DNA of 64,000 bases from Hymenobacter siberiensis (GCF_018967845.1 NZ_JAHLZZ010000001.1:434001-498000), one strand, 5' to 3'. Counted from the stretch's first letter, positions 49,338 to 59,032 are shown. The notes: generated by a model from the sequence alone, not told the origin. Numbers and translations are program-made.

Positions 49338-52300
49338 ATGAAGCCAACGCTACTTTTTACGGCTGTGCTACTGCTTAGCCGGCTTGCTGATGCCAGCGCG
49401 CAGGAAACAACCACCTCAAGTCTCGAATTTATTGAGAACAAAGGCCAGTGGGACGGCCACGCCCGCTACGCGGCGGCCCTGCCCGGCGGCCGCCTGTTTG
49501 CCGAAACCGATGGCCTGACCTTCGCGCTGCTGGCCGATGACGACGTGGCCCACCACGGGCGGCACACGGCCCACGACGCCCCCCCGGCCAACCAGGCCGT
49601 GCGGGGCCACGCCCTCACCCTGCACTTCGAAAACGCTGGCTCGGCCCTGCTCACGGCCGAAACGCCCACCACCGAACACCGCAGCTACTTCCTCGGAGCC
49701 GACCCCACGCACTGGGCCGGTGATGTGCGCAGCTACCGCCAACTGCGCTACGCCGGGCTGTGGCCGGGCATTGGGGCGCGGGTGTATGAAAGCGCCGACC
49801 AGCGCCTGGAGTATGATTTCACGCTGGCCCCGCAGGCCAATCCGGCGGCCATCGGCCTGCGACACGACGGCGCCGATGCCCTGACCCTGGACGGCGAGGG
49901 CAACCTGGTGGTGAAAACCAGCGTGGGCAACCTCACCGAGCGGGCCCCGCGGGCCTGGCAGACCAACGCGGCCGGCCAGCGCCGGGCCGTGCCCTGCCGC
50001 TACGTGCTGGCGGGGCGCACCGTGCATTTTGCCCTGGGCAGCTACGATACCGCCCGCCCGCTCACCATCGACCCGGTGGTGGTATTTGCCACCTACACTG
50101 GCTCGACGGCCGATAACTGGGGCTTCACGGCAACTTATGATGCGCAGGGCAACCTGTACTCGGGCGGCATTGCTTTCAGTGCCGGCTACCCGGCCAGCCC
50201 GGGGGCATTCCGGACCACGTTTGCGGGTCTTATTGATATTGCCATCATCAAGTACAATCCCCGGGTGAATGGGCCGGCGGCGCGGGTGTGGGCCACCTAC
50301 CTGGGCGGCAACGGGCCGGATTTTCCGCACAGCCTGGTGGTGAATAACCAGGGCGAGCTGTTGGTGCTGGGCTCGACGGGCTCCAGCAACTATCCGACTA
50401 CGGCCGGGGCTATACAGCGCACTTTTGGCGGAGGTACGGCGGCGGAGCCGTTTGGCAATTATGGACCGCCGTACGATATGCCCACCGGCTCGGACCTCAT
50501 CGTGACCCGCCTGAATGCCAACGCCACGGCCCTGGTGGGCTCGACCTACCTGGGCGGCAGCGGCAACGACGGCGTACTGCCCCTGGACCGCAACCTCTCG
50601 CCCTTTGCCACGCAAAAACAGCTGGTGCACAACTACGGCGACCCTTTCCGGGGCGATATTCTGGTGGATGCGGCCGATAATGTGTACATCGCCTCGCACA
50701 CGGCTTCGACCGATTTTCCGGTGGCGCGGGGCTTCGGCAACACCTACCGGGGCGGCACTTCCGATGGCGTGGTGTGCAAGCTCACCCCCACCCTCACGGC
50801 CATCACCTGGGCCAGCTACCTGGGCGGCACGGGGGCCGATGCCGCTTATTCCATTCAGCTGGAGCCCGGCAGCGGCGATGTGTACGTGGCCGGCGGCACC
50901 ACCAGCCCCAACTTCCCGGCCACGGCCGGGGCCTACCGCACCACCCCGCTTGGCGACGTGGATGGCTTTGCGCTGCGCATTGCAGCGGCCGGCACCAGCG
51001 TGCTGCGCGCCACCTACGTGGGCACGGCCGGCTACGACCAGGCGTATTTCCTGCAAATTGGCACCGATGGCGGCGTGTACCTGCTGGGCCAGACGCTGGG
51101 CCAGTTCCCCACCACGCCCGGCCTGTTCCGCACGACCAATGGCACGCAGTTTATTCAGAAGCTCGACGCCAACTTGAACCAGAGCCTGCTCACTACCTCC
51201 TTCGGCAGCCTCGACCCCGACAACGCGGGCCGGGTGAGCCTCGACCCCACGGCCTTCCTCGTCGACCGCTGCGACCGGGTGTACGTGTGCGGCTGGGGCG
51301 GCATGGTGAACGGCCGCTACCTGCCCGATTTTCCGGCCGCCAACCCTTACCAGGAGGGCAACGGCAGCACCACCCGCCTGCCCCTCACGGCCGACGCGCT
51401 GCAATCCAATACCGATGGCAACGACTTCTACCTGGCGCAGTTTTCGGCCGGCCTCACGGCCCTCACCTACGGCACGTACTATGGTAACGTGGACCCCAAC
51501 GGCGAAGGCGAGCACGTAGATGGCGGCACCTCGCGCTTCGACCCGCGCGGGGTGGTGTATCAGGCGGTTTGCTCGTGCTTTGCCTACACGGGCTTTCCCA
51601 TTCCGCCGGGCGCAAACACGTATTCGACCACCAACAACAGCGGGGCGCTGGGCGGGCCGGCCGGCTGCAACAACGCCGCATTTGTGTTCAACTTTCAGCC
51701 CAATATTGCCAATGCCGGCCCGGCGCAGGCCCTGTGCGTCACGGGTAGCCCGGTGCCGTTGGTGGGTACGCCCGGCGGCGGCACCTTCAGCGGAACGGGC
51801 GTCACGGGCAGCGTGGCCACGGGCTTCGTGTTCACGCCCACGCTCGCGCTGGTGGGGGTGAATACCGTGACATACACGGTGCTGAGTACTGGCCTGTGCA
51901 CCACCACCGACACGCGCCGCATCACGGTGCTGGCCCCGCTCACGGCCGGGGCCGATACCATGCTGTGCGCCGGCAGCACGCTGGCCGTGCGGCTGAGCGG
52001 CACGCCAGGGGGCGGCACGTTTACGGGGCCGGGCGTGACGGGCAGCGTGGCTTCGGGCTTCGTGTTCACGCTGCCGGCCGGTTTTACGGGCGTTGCCACG
52101 CTAACTTATACCGTTGCCAATGCCACCTGCTCGGGGGCCAGCACGACTACCCGGCGGGTATCGGTAGTTCCAATATCGGCGGTACAAGCCAGTTGGCAAC
52201 CCGTGGCCTGCCCCGAAAACCGCCAGGTTCCGCTCACGCTGCGCTTTCTGCTGGTTAGCTCCACTAATTCTGCGACGCCCGCCGTAGTCTGGGAGTTTGG

Positions 52301-52679
52301 CGATGGCACGCAGTCGACGGAAGCGAACCCTGTGCATACCTATACCACGCCCGGCAACTACCAGCCCCGTGTGCGGCTGCGCTACAGCCAGAACCTTTGC
52401 GAAACGACGGCAACCACACCGCCAGTAGAGGTGAAAGAGCGCAAACCCGTACCCAACATCATCACGCCCAATGGCGACGGCCAGAACCAGACCTTCCAAT
52501 TCAGTACCGGCTGCGCGCCGCACCTCCAGGTATTTTCGCGCTGGGGCCAGAAGGTATTCGAAGCGGCCGCCTACCACGACGAATGGAATGCCGACGGCCA
52601 GCCCAACGGCGTGTACTACTACCTGGCCACTTATCCGGATGGGCAGCAGCTGAAAGGCTGGCTGGAGGTGCGCCGATAG
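49338..52679 (+). CDS. Secreted SBBP-repeat protein with PKD domain and T9SS type B sorting domain
   Basis: A 1113-residue exported protein. ATG 49338 gives a signal peptide (ending ASA/QETTT). The N-terminal region (FIENKGQWDGHARYAAALPGG) is the DUF7948-type opening common to these proteins. Beta-propeller-like SBBP repeats follow (VWATYLGGNGPDFPHSLVVN, ITWASYLGGTGADAAYSIQLE). Two Ig-like modules (PLVGTPGGGTFSGTGVTG and its relative) and a PKD domain (VWEFGDGTQSTEANPVHTYT) precede the C-terminal type B sorting domain, IITPNGDGQNQTFQF to LKGWLEVRR. Type B cargo depends on PorP/SprF-like partners; one is encoded at 41688. A surface adhesion role is inferred. Confidence 0.92.
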   Translation: MKPTLLFTAVLLLSRLADASAQETTTSSLEFIENKGQWDGHARYAAALPGGRLFAETDGLTFALLADDDVAHHGRHTAHDAPPANQAVRGHALTLHFENAGSALLTAETPTTEHRSYFLGADPTHWAGDVRSYRQLRYAGLWPGIGARVYESADQRLEYDFTLAPQANPAAIGLRHDGADALTLDGEGNLVVKTSVGNLTERAPRAWQTNAAGQRRAVPCRYVLAGRTVHFALGSYDTARPLTIDPVVVFATYTGSTADNWGFTATYDAQGNLYSGGIAFSAGYPASPGAFRTTFAGLIDIAIIKYNPRVNGPAARVWATYLGGNGPDFPHSLVVNNQGELLVLGSTGSSNYPTTAGAIQRTFGGGTAAEPFGNYGPPYDMPTGSDLIVTRLNANATALVGSTYLGGSGNDGVLPLDRNLSPFATQKQLVHNYGDPFRGDILVDAADNVYIASHTASTDFPVARGFGNTYRGGTSDGVVCKLTPTLTAITWASYLGGTGADAAYSIQLEPGSGDVYVAGGTTSPNFPATAGAYRTTPLGDVDGFALRIAAAGTSVLRATYVGTAGYDQAYFLQIGTDGGVYLLGQTLGQFPTTPGLFRTTNGTQFIQKLDANLNQSLLTTSFGSLDPDNAGRVSLDPTAFLVDRCDRVYVCGWGGMVNGRYLPDFPAANPYQEGNGSTTRLPLTADALQSNTDGNDFYLAQFSAGLTALTYGTYYGNVDPNGEGEHVDGGTSRFDPRGVVYQAVCSCFAYTGFPIPPGANTYSTTNNSGALGGPAGCNNAAFVFNFQPNIANAGPAQALCVTGSPVPLVGTPGGGTFSGTGVTGSVATGFVFTPTLALVGVNTVTYTVLSTGLCTTTDTRRITVLAPLTAGADTMLCAGSTLAVRLSGTPGGGTFTGPGVTGSVASGFVFTLPAGFTGVATLTYTVANATCSGASTTTRRVSVVPISAVQASWQPVACPENRQVPLTLRFLLVSSTNSATPAVVWEFGDGTQSTEANPVHTYTTPGNYQPRVRLRYSQNLCETTATTPPVEVKERKPVPNIITPNGDGQNQTFQFSTGCAPHLQVFSRWGQKVFEAAAYHDEWNADGQPNGVYYYLATYPDGQQLKGWLEVRR

Positions 52680-52703
52680 CACCTCCAAAGCGAGGGAGTA
52701 GCC

Positions 52704-52742
52704 TAGCGGGTCATGCAGAGCGCAGCGAAGCATGACCCGCTA
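52704..52742. repeat. TGTCATGC-family palindrome at a convergent junction
   Basis: Perfect 13-bp arms, TAGCGGGTCATGC and its complement (52704-52716, 52730-52742), enclose AGAGCGCAGCGAA. The core GTCATGC-AGAGCGCAGCGAA-GCATGAC is a compact version of the repeats in the atp operon. Confidence 0.85.
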
Positions 52743-52752
52743 ACAAGCCTCA

Positions 52753-54018
52753 TTACGCCCGAAAAACCATGCGCTGCCACAGCCAGCGCACATCGGCCCA
52801 GCCGGGCAGAATATCCGCCCACGTCGCCTCGATAGCCCGGCGGTAGCGCCCCACCAGGTACAGCACCCCCGCCGCGTAGGAAGCCGACATGCTCAGCGCC
52901 GCGCCCACAATACCCAGCGGCGGCACCAGCAGCAGGCACGCGGGTACCGTCACGGCCAGCCCCAGCAGCGTAGCGCGGTTGTTGATGCCGTACTGGCCCG
53001 TACCGGCGAAGTAGGTACTGGCCTGCATGCCGGCCCCATTGATGAGAATGCCCGGTGCCAGCGCCATAATGACGCCGTGCGCCGCCCCGAACTCCGGCCC
53101 GAAAATGGCGACCAGCCACCCGGCCGGCACGGTGGCCAGCACCAGCACCGCCGCTGCCGTGGCCAGCAGCGTGAGCCGGCTGCCGCGCAGGGCGGCGTGG
53201 GTTTGCTCGCGCTTGTCGGGCGCGTTCACTAGGGCCACGTATTGAATGAGCGCTGTGCTGCGCGGAATCAGCCAGATGGCCTCGGCCAGCGCCACCCCCA
53301 CCGAGAGGATGCCCAGCGCCCGGGTATCGGCCAGGTACACCACGGCGTAGTAGCTGAAACGGTAGTTGGCGAAGGCCAGCAGGTTCGACAGGTGCGCGCC
53401 CCGGCTGTGGCGGGCCAGCTCGCGGGCCGCCGCCCGGCGACGGATGCGCCGGCTGCCCCAGGCATCAGGCAGGCGCAGCAGCAGCGCCGTGCTGATAAGC
53501 CACGGCAGGCCGTAGGCCAGGTAGTTGGCATAGTAATAGGCATCGATGGAAAGCCAGCGCAACGGCCCGAACGCCACGGCCAGCGCCACGGCCAGCAAAC
53601 CGGCCTGCGTGGTAGTGAGCACGTTGTAGGTCCGCTCCCGCTGCCGACCCAGCAGCAGAAACACGTTGATGGACAGCAGAACCTGCACCAGCGCCACCGC
53701 CCCGAGGTGCAACACATAAGCCGTGCTCACCGGCCGCAGCAGGCCCACCAGGGCCGCCCCGCCCAGACTCACGAGCGCGCCCCAGCCGTAGGCTGGCAGC
53801 AAAAGCAGCCACACGTTGCGGCGCGGCACCAGATATATTAAGGATGAGCCGCCCACCAGCCCGGCCAGCAGCGCCAGCCCCGACACATCGGTCACAAACA
53901 GGCTGACCTGCCCGCGCCCCGCCGCCCCCAGGCACCGCGCCGTGAGCCACACTACCGCGAAGCTGAGCCCCGCCGTGAGTACCCGCGCCGCAAAATGCTG
54001 AAGAATGCGCTTAATCAT
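52753..54018 (-). CDS. Oligosaccharide flippase-like membrane protein (MOP superfamily)
   Basis: A 421-residue polytopic protein with about twelve helices, matching Wzx-like lipid-linked oligosaccharide flippases: the opening MIKRILQHFAARVLTAGLSFAVVWLTARCLGAAGRGQ (given in part as LGAAGRGQVSLF) and the internal IFGPEFGAAHGVIMALAPG are typical. ATG 54018 is used; the frame upstream is short and polar. It probably moves undecaprenyl-linked glycan across the inner membrane. Its partner glycosyltransferase is 87 bp upstream on the same strand. Confidence 0.85.
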   Translation of the reverse strand: MIKRILQHFAARVLTAGLSFAVVWLTARCLGAAGRGQVSLFVTDVSGLALLAGLVGGSSLIYLVPRRNVWLLLLPAYGWGALVSLGGAALVGLLRPVSTAYVLHLGAVALVQVLLSINVFLLLGRQRERTYNVLTTTQAGLLAVALAVAFGPLRWLSIDAYYYANYLAYGLPWLISTALLLRLPDAWGSRRIRRRAAARELARHSRGAHLSNLLAFANYRFSYYAVVYLADTRALGILSVGVALAEAIWLIPRSTALIQYVALVNAPDKREQTHAALRGSRLTLLATAAAVLVLATVPAGWLVAIFGPEFGAAHGVIMALAPGILINGAGMQASTYFAGTGQYGINNRATLLGLAVTVPACLLLVPPLGIVGAALSMSASYAAGVLYLVGRYRRAIEATWADILPGWADVRWLWQRMVFRA

Positions 54019-54105
54019 AGAGGAGGGCAGGTATTCGTCGGCTTCCGGCTGGCAGACACCTGCTGAAGCCAAAACGCCGGCCTTTGTACCGGTTCTGTAC
54101 TTTTA

Positions 54106-55320
54106 TTACTCGTTTAATACTTTTTGATACAATTCTCCAAAGGCCTGCCCTATCGCTGCCGGTGCACACCGCGCCGTAACATCAGCCCGCAGCTGCATTG
54201 GCTCGAAGCGAATATTTTTGTCAACCACCTGTTTGATAGCATTTTCCAAAGCTGCTTCATCATCAGGATTCACTAGCAGGCCAAAGGCATTTTCGGGTTG
54301 AAAAAGCTCCGGCACGCCGCCGGTGCGGGTAGCCACTACCGGGCAGCCGCTGGCCCGCGCCTCCAGCAGCACGCAGCCGAAGGTTTCGGCCCGGCTGAAA
54401 GACACGAGGGCGGTGGCGCGGGCCATCTCAGCGGCTACGGCCTCGTGCGACAGCTTGCCGAGGAAGGTTACGGTGCCATCGGCCAGCAGGCCCAGCTCGG
54501 TGGCGTAGGCGTGCAGCGCCTGCTCGTCGGGACCGTAGCCGGCAATGCGCAGCTTCAGGCCGGGCGAAGCGGTGCGCAGCCGCGCCACCACCCGCAGCAC
54601 GCCGGAGATGTTCTTCACCTGGTCGTGAAATGCCGAAACGTGCAGCAACGTGGGTTGGTGGGTTGGCGGGTTGGCGAGTTGGCGGGTTGGTGAGTTAGGA
54701 TGGAAAAGCCCGGTATCTACCACGTTGGCAATGACCACAGCGCGCGGGTTCACAAAGCCCAGCGCGGCCATAGCCCGCCGCAGCCCATCCGATACGGTGT
54801 GCAGGGCCGCCGCCCGCCGCACCACCGCCCGCGTGAGCACCCGCCGCAGCCATGATATGCCGCCTGCCCGCTCAGGCAAATACAGTGTCCAGTGCTCGGT
54901 GACGATGAACGGGATGCCGCGCACCGCCCGCAGCGCCCACGCAAAAAGGCCCGTGCGCAGCAGCACGTGCACATGCACCAAATCGGGCGCCTGCCCGGCC
55001 CAGTGCCGCCGCAGCCGCCGGTAGCCGCGCCCCAGGCACCAGAAATACAGCAGCAGCTTCAGCGGCTTATCAACCAAAGCCAGGCCGGTGGGTGCGGCGC
55101 GGTAGTAGTAGCGCAGCGTGGGCCACGGGCCGCTAAAATCCTCGTCGGCCGCAATCAAGCCCGGCAGTGGCCCCCGCGCCACGGCCGCAAACAGCACCGC
55201 CACGTCTGCTCCGCCATGCGCCGCGATGGCTGCTACGTGCCGCGCCACGAAGTCGCCATCCTGGTCGTCGTAGCGGTTGGGGTACCACTTGGGAAGATGC
55301 AAAACACGGGGCAATTTCAA
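54106..55320 (-). CDS. GT4-family glycosyltransferase
   Basis: A cytoplasmic GT-B glycosyltransferase of about 404 residues. I place the start at TTG 55320 (MKLPRVLHLPKWYPNRYD), which puts the first strand at the N-terminus; an ATG at 55389 would place the first codon on the terminator of the upstream receptor gene. The donor-binding domain contains TLLHVSAFHDQVKNISGVL, LRIAGYGPDEQAL, VTFLGKLSHEAVAAEMARA and the catalytic ETFGCVLLE (E-x7-E) followed by ARASGCPVVATRTGGVPEL. Substrates are unknown. An in-frame array of octamers encodes an odd Pro-rich loop (NSPTRQLANPPTHQPT) between the two domains. Confidence 0.88.
   Translation of the reverse strand: MKLPRVLHLPKWYPNRYDDQDGDFVARHVAAIAAHGGADVAVLFAAVARGPLPGLIAADEDFSGPWPTLRYYYRAAPTGLALVDKPLKLLLYFWCLGRGYRRLRRHWAGQAPDLVHVHVLLRTGLFAWALRAVRGIPFIVTEHWTLYLPERAGGISWLRRVLTRAVVRRAAALHTVSDGLRRAMAALGFVNPRAVVIANVVDTGLFHPNSPTRQLANPPTHQPTLLHVSAFHDQVKNISGVLRVVARLRTASPGLKLRIAGYGPDEQALHAYATELGLLADGTVTFLGKLSHEAVAAEMARATALVSFSRAETFGCVLLEARASGCPVVATRTGGVPELFQPENAFGLLVNPDDEAALENAIKQVVDKNIRFEPMQLRADVTARCAPAAIGQAFGELYQKVLNE
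54654..54701 (-). repeat. Six octamer quasi-repeats inside the glycosyltransferase gene
   Basis: On the plus strand GTTGGTGG, GTTGGCGG, GTTGGCGA, GTTGGCGG, GTTGGTGA and GTTAGGAT follow each other. The 48 bases equal 16 codons, so the array leaves the frame intact. It encodes a loop just before the C-terminal Rossmann domain. Confidence 0.9.
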
Positions 55321-55388
55321 GGGAGAAATGCGGAGAATGAATGGGCCGATGGGCCGGCAAGTTACGGCCTGGGCAAAGGGCCGACGCA

Positions 55389-55424
55389 TAAAAAAGCCGC
55401 CGCTCCCAAGGGAAGCGACGGCTT
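55389..55424 (-). terminator. Terminator of the TonB receptor gene
   Basis: On the minus strand AAGCCGTCGCTTCCC pairs with GGGAGCGGCGGCTT (one bulge) and is followed by TTTTTT. It lies directly between the receptor gene and the glycosyltransferase start. Confidence 0.85.
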
Positions 55425-55445
55425 GAAGAGTGGCAGGCTTGCGAA

Positions 55446-58400
55446 TTAGAACGAGTAGCGCAGGCCCAGCTGCCCCTGCCAGCGCGAGGCCAGCTGGTCG
55501 ATGGAGTAGGTGGCCGGCGTGCCGTAGGTGAAGGCCGGGCGGTTGAACGAGTTGGCGTTGTAGCTGGTCGAGATGGCGCCGGCGCCATCGGCGTAGCCCA
55601 CCTGCGTGAGGCCGGTGCCCAGCGTCGAGTTGAAGGTGTTGGGCACGAAGTACTGACGGCCCCAGTTGCTGTTCAGGAAGTTGCCGAAGTTGATGATGTC
55701 CAGCGACACCTGGATGGTGTGGGCCTTGGGCGTGATGCCGGCGGCGTTGGCCTCCAGGTTGCCGAGCTTCACATCCATCATCAGGCGGATGTCAGCCTGG
55801 TTGTTCCAGGGGGTGCGGCCGGCGTTGCGCTCGGTGTACTGACCCCGGCGGGTTTTCAGGTAGCTGTCGTTGTCCACGAAGCTGTTGAAGGCGGCGCTTT
55901 GGGCACCGGAGGCATCCACACCGTAGCCGTTGGGGTTGGTGGTGGGCACCACGGGGCCGGCCCCTTTATTCACAAACACGATGTCGGAGCCCGAAGTCGG
56001 GATGTAAGCCAGCTGCACGTTCTGCTGGCCGTTGCCGAAGAAGTTGTTGTTGTACACCCAAGTGTAGGGCGAGCCGCTGGCATAGGTCAGCACCGAGGTG
56101 AAGTAGCCGGTGAAGCGCTGGGCGAAGGTTTTGTGCAGGTTGATGGAAGCCACCACGCGGTGGCGCAGGTCGAAGTTGGAGTAGGCCAGGGCGGGATTGT
56201 TCACGTTCAGGGCCGGGTTCAGCTCCCAGTTGCTCTGGGGCGAGTTGCGGATGCCGTTGCTGATGTCCCGGCTCTGGCCGTAGGTGTAGGCCACCGAGGC
56301 ATCCACCAGATTGTTAATGGTCTGGCCCACCGAGCCGGTGAGCTGGTAGCGGTAGCCCTTCTGGGTGTTGGTCAGAAAGAAGGCGTTCGAGAAACCCGAA
56401 TTCACCTTGCCGCTGGCGTACACGGGGCTCTCGGTGGGGCCGTTGGCCAGGTAGGTCACCTTGTCGTTCAGGTTGATGTTCTCAAACTGCACGTCCTGCA
56501 AGGTCTTGGTATAGAGGCCTTCCACCGAGAAGCGGGTGCCGGTTTTCAGCTTGACATCGAAGGCCAGCGACGAGCGCCACACCTGCGGCATCTTGAAGTT
56601 GTTGTCCACCAGGTTTGCCTCGGTAGGGCTGCCCTTCAGGTTGTTAGGGTTATAGTTGGCCGTGGGTAGCTGGCTGTAAATGTTGTTCGGGTTGGTGTTA
56701 AGGTAAATGGTTTTAGGACCCGTGTTGCTGGCCGACTGAATGTTATTGTAGTCTACCGAGTTGAAATTCACGCCGTTGTTATAGTAGGCATAGCCAAACC
56801 AGGCAAACGGCACGCGGCCGGTGAAGATGCCCGAGCCGCCGCGAATCACGAACGACTGGTCGCCCTTCACATCGTAGTTGAAGCCCAGGCGGGGCGAGAA
56901 CTGCACCTGGCCCAGGTAATTGTTATTCAGCTGCGTCCAGGGCGTATGCGAGTACGTCTGGTTCAGCGTATTCACGTCGTTCTGCGGGTTGTTCACCAGG
57001 GCCGTATTCAGGGCCGGCTTGGTGGGCAGCGAGGCAATATCGAAACGAATACCGGGCGTAATTTTCAGCTTATCGGTCACGTTCCACTCGTCCTGCAGGT
57101 AGGCGCTGTAAAAATTGATGTTGAAGGCCGCCGACGGGTTGTTGTAGTTGTACTGGTAGGAGTTGTCGCCCACCGTGCCGTTGTTGTAAGTACCGCGGAT
57201 GCGGCTGGGCTTGTCGGCCAGAAAGTCGTTCACGTTGTTGTACTCGATGCGGCCGTTCCAGGAGTTGATGAAGCCGTAGTCGATGTTGTAGAACTCGTTG
57301 TGCGTGCCCAGCGTGAGGGCGTGCGCCCCCACGTAGTACGTGAAGTTGTCGGTGAGCTCAAACGTCTTCTGGCGGGTGTTGAAGATGCTGGCCTCGCGGT
57401 CCGAGCCGAGCAGAATCTGGTTCGAGCCCGAGTAGTAGCTTGAAGTACCGAGCGTGCCCGGCGTAGTGCCCACGTTGTTAATCTGCACCGACGGAAACAG
57501 GTTGGCCTGGCCGCCCAGCAGGTCGCGGTAGTCGTGGATATTGGTGTAGCCCAGAATCAGGTTGTTGGCAAACTTGCTGCTGAAGTTGCTCTTCACCTCC
57601 AGCACCGTCGAGTTTTGCACGTTGTGCTGGGTGAAGTCCTGCGAGCCAAACTTGAACAGGCTGCCCGACCGCTCCAGATTAGTGGCTTCCGAGGTGATGA
57701 AGTTGTGGCGCAGCGCAATGCTGGTCTTATCGTTCAGGTTGAAGTCAATACGCCCGAAAATCTTGTTGCTGTTCGCGTGGATGTTGTAGGCCCCGTACTC
57801 GCCCACATTGTAGCTGGCCGTGCCCAACGAGCCATCGGCGTTGCGTACCGCGTAGTTATTCAGCTTACTGGTAATGGCCTGGGCCAAATCCGTGGTTACC
57901 GGCGAGCCGGGCGTGCCGGCGGCGTAGAACTGCGGCTCTTGGCGGCGGGCAATTTCGGCGTTGGTGAAGAAGAACAGCTTGTTCTTGATGATGGGGCCGC
58001 CGATGCGGAAACCCGTCTGGTAGTCGTGGTAATCCGAGCCGATGCGGGCCTTTTCGCCGTCGATGCTACGGCCGGTCACGTTCTGGTTGCGGCCGTAGCC
58101 ATACACCGAGCCCGTAACCTCGTTGGTACCGGAGCGCGTCACGGCATTCACTGAGCCGCCCGTGAAGTTGCCCAGCTTCACATCATAAGGGGCCACCGAG
58201 GCCTGAATTTCCTGAATGGCGTCAAGCGAAATCGGGTTGGCGCGGGCCGAGCCGCCGGGCAGGCCGCTGGTGCCGCTCTGCCCGCCCAGCGAGGGCGAAA
58301 AGCCGATGGCGTCGTTATTCACGGCCCCGTCCAAGGTCACGTTGTTGTAGCGGAACGAGCTGCCCGCGAACGAACCGTTGGCATTGCGCGGGTCGAGGCG

Positions 58401-58874
58401 CGTGAAGTCCGACAGGCTGCGCGAAATGGTGGGCAGCTGCTGGAGCGCTTCGCGGCCCACGGTGGTGCCGGCCCCGGTTTTGGTAGCCTGCGTGTTGCCC
58501 ACCACCACTACTTCGTTCAGGGCCTGGCTCTCGGTGGCCAGCACAAAGTTGAGGCGGGTGGTATTACCCAGGGTCAGGAATACGTTGTCAATCTTCTGCT
58601 CTTTGTAACCCACGTAGGTTACGGTTACTTCATAAGGCCCGCCGGGGGCCAGGTTCGGAATCGTGAAACGGCCGTCGGGCTCGGTGCCGGTGCCGCGCTT
58701 GGTGCCAGTGGGCAGGTTAGTGGCCACCACGGTCACCCCAATAAGGTCTTCGCCTTTGTCGGAAGTCACTTTTCCGCTCAGTGCGGATGTCGTTACCTGC
58801 GCCGAAGCCAAGTGTTGAATGAGCAGAAAAAGCAAGCTGAAAAGAGAGGCTCGCAGTCCAATAACATACTTCAT
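55446..58874 (-). CDS. TonB-dependent receptor with carboxypeptidase-like regulatory domain
   Basis: A 1142-residue outer-membrane active transporter. ATG 58874 gives the signal peptide (ending HLASA/QVTTS). The N-terminal Ig-like regulatory domain (about 28-115) contains SGKVTSDKGEDLIGVTVVATN and the plug domain follows (LDGAVNNDAIGFSPS, EIQASVAPYDVKLGNFTGGSVNAVTR). The barrel makes up the rest and ends with the aromatic LGLRYSF. It belongs to the long Bacteroidota class often called oar-like or OmpA-related TonB receptors, not to SusC. The substrate is unknown. The next gene upstream is the broken T9SS beta-helix gene; the pair may once have acted together. Confidence 0.93.
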   Translation of the reverse strand: MKYVIGLRASLFSLLFLLIQHLASAQVTTSALSGKVTSDKGEDLIGVTVVATNLPTGTKRGTGTEPDGRFTIPNLAPGGPYEVTVTYVGYKEQKIDNVFLTLGNTTRLNFVLATESQALNEVVVVGNTQATKTGAGTTVGREALQQLPTISRSLSDFTRLDPRNANGSFAGSSFRYNNVTLDGAVNNDAIGFSPSLGGQSGTSGLPGGSARANPISLDAIQEIQASVAPYDVKLGNFTGGSVNAVTRSGTNEVTGSVYGYGRNQNVTGRSIDGEKARIGSDYHDYQTGFRIGGPIIKNKLFFFTNAEIARRQEPQFYAAGTPGSPVTTDLAQAITSKLNNYAVRNADGSLGTASYNVGEYGAYNIHANSNKIFGRIDFNLNDKTSIALRHNFITSEATNLERSGSLFKFGSQDFTQHNVQNSTVLEVKSNFSSKFANNLILGYTNIHDYRDLLGGQANLFPSVQINNVGTTPGTLGTSSYYSGSNQILLGSDREASIFNTRQKTFELTDNFTYYVGAHALTLGTHNEFYNIDYGFINSWNGRIEYNNVNDFLADKPSRIRGTYNNGTVGDNSYQYNYNNPSAAFNINFYSAYLQDEWNVTDKLKITPGIRFDIASLPTKPALNTALVNNPQNDVNTLNQTYSHTPWTQLNNNYLGQVQFSPRLGFNYDVKGDQSFVIRGGSGIFTGRVPFAWFGYAYYNNGVNFNSVDYNNIQSASNTGPKTIYLNTNPNNIYSQLPTANYNPNNLKGSPTEANLVDNNFKMPQVWRSSLAFDVKLKTGTRFSVEGLYTKTLQDVQFENINLNDKVTYLANGPTESPVYASGKVNSGFSNAFFLTNTQKGYRYQLTGSVGQTINNLVDASVAYTYGQSRDISNGIRNSPQSNWELNPALNVNNPALAYSNFDLRHRVVASINLHKTFAQRFTGYFTSVLTYASGSPYTWVYNNNFFGNGQQNVQLAYIPTSGSDIVFVNKGAGPVVPTTNPNGYGVDASGAQSAAFNSFVDNDSYLKTRRGQYTERNAGRTPWNNQADIRLMMDVKLGNLEANAAGITPKAHTIQVSLDIINFGNFLNSNWGRQYFVPNTFNSTLGTGLTQVGYADGAGAISTSYNANSFNRPAFTYGTPATYSIDQLASRWQGQLGLRYSF

Positions 58875-58961
58875 GATGAAGGGGGGAATGTTTGAGCCAC
58901 AAAGTTCCGGCGATATCCAAAGGCTTAACATGAAGATTGATTCATGAAATTGTTATGCCTC

Positions 58962-58996
58962 AGAATGGTTGGTAACAATAAGGCAACAACCATTCT
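58962..58996. repeat. Palindrome upstream of the TonB receptor
   Basis: AGAATGGTTG (58962-58971) and CAACCATTCT (58987-58996) are perfectly complementary around 15 bases. Placed about 90 bp upstream of the receptor start, it could be an operator; no regulator site is recognised. Confidence 0.5.
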
Positions 58997-59032
58997 TGCG
59001 TCGGCACCAACCAGCCACCCATAAAAAAGCCT

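Noticed and set aside
49416-51515. A 699-codon open frame on the minus strand
   Set aside because: It lies fully antisense to the type B T9SS cargo gene, has no domain-like sequence and a composition typical of shadow frames in GC-rich DNA.
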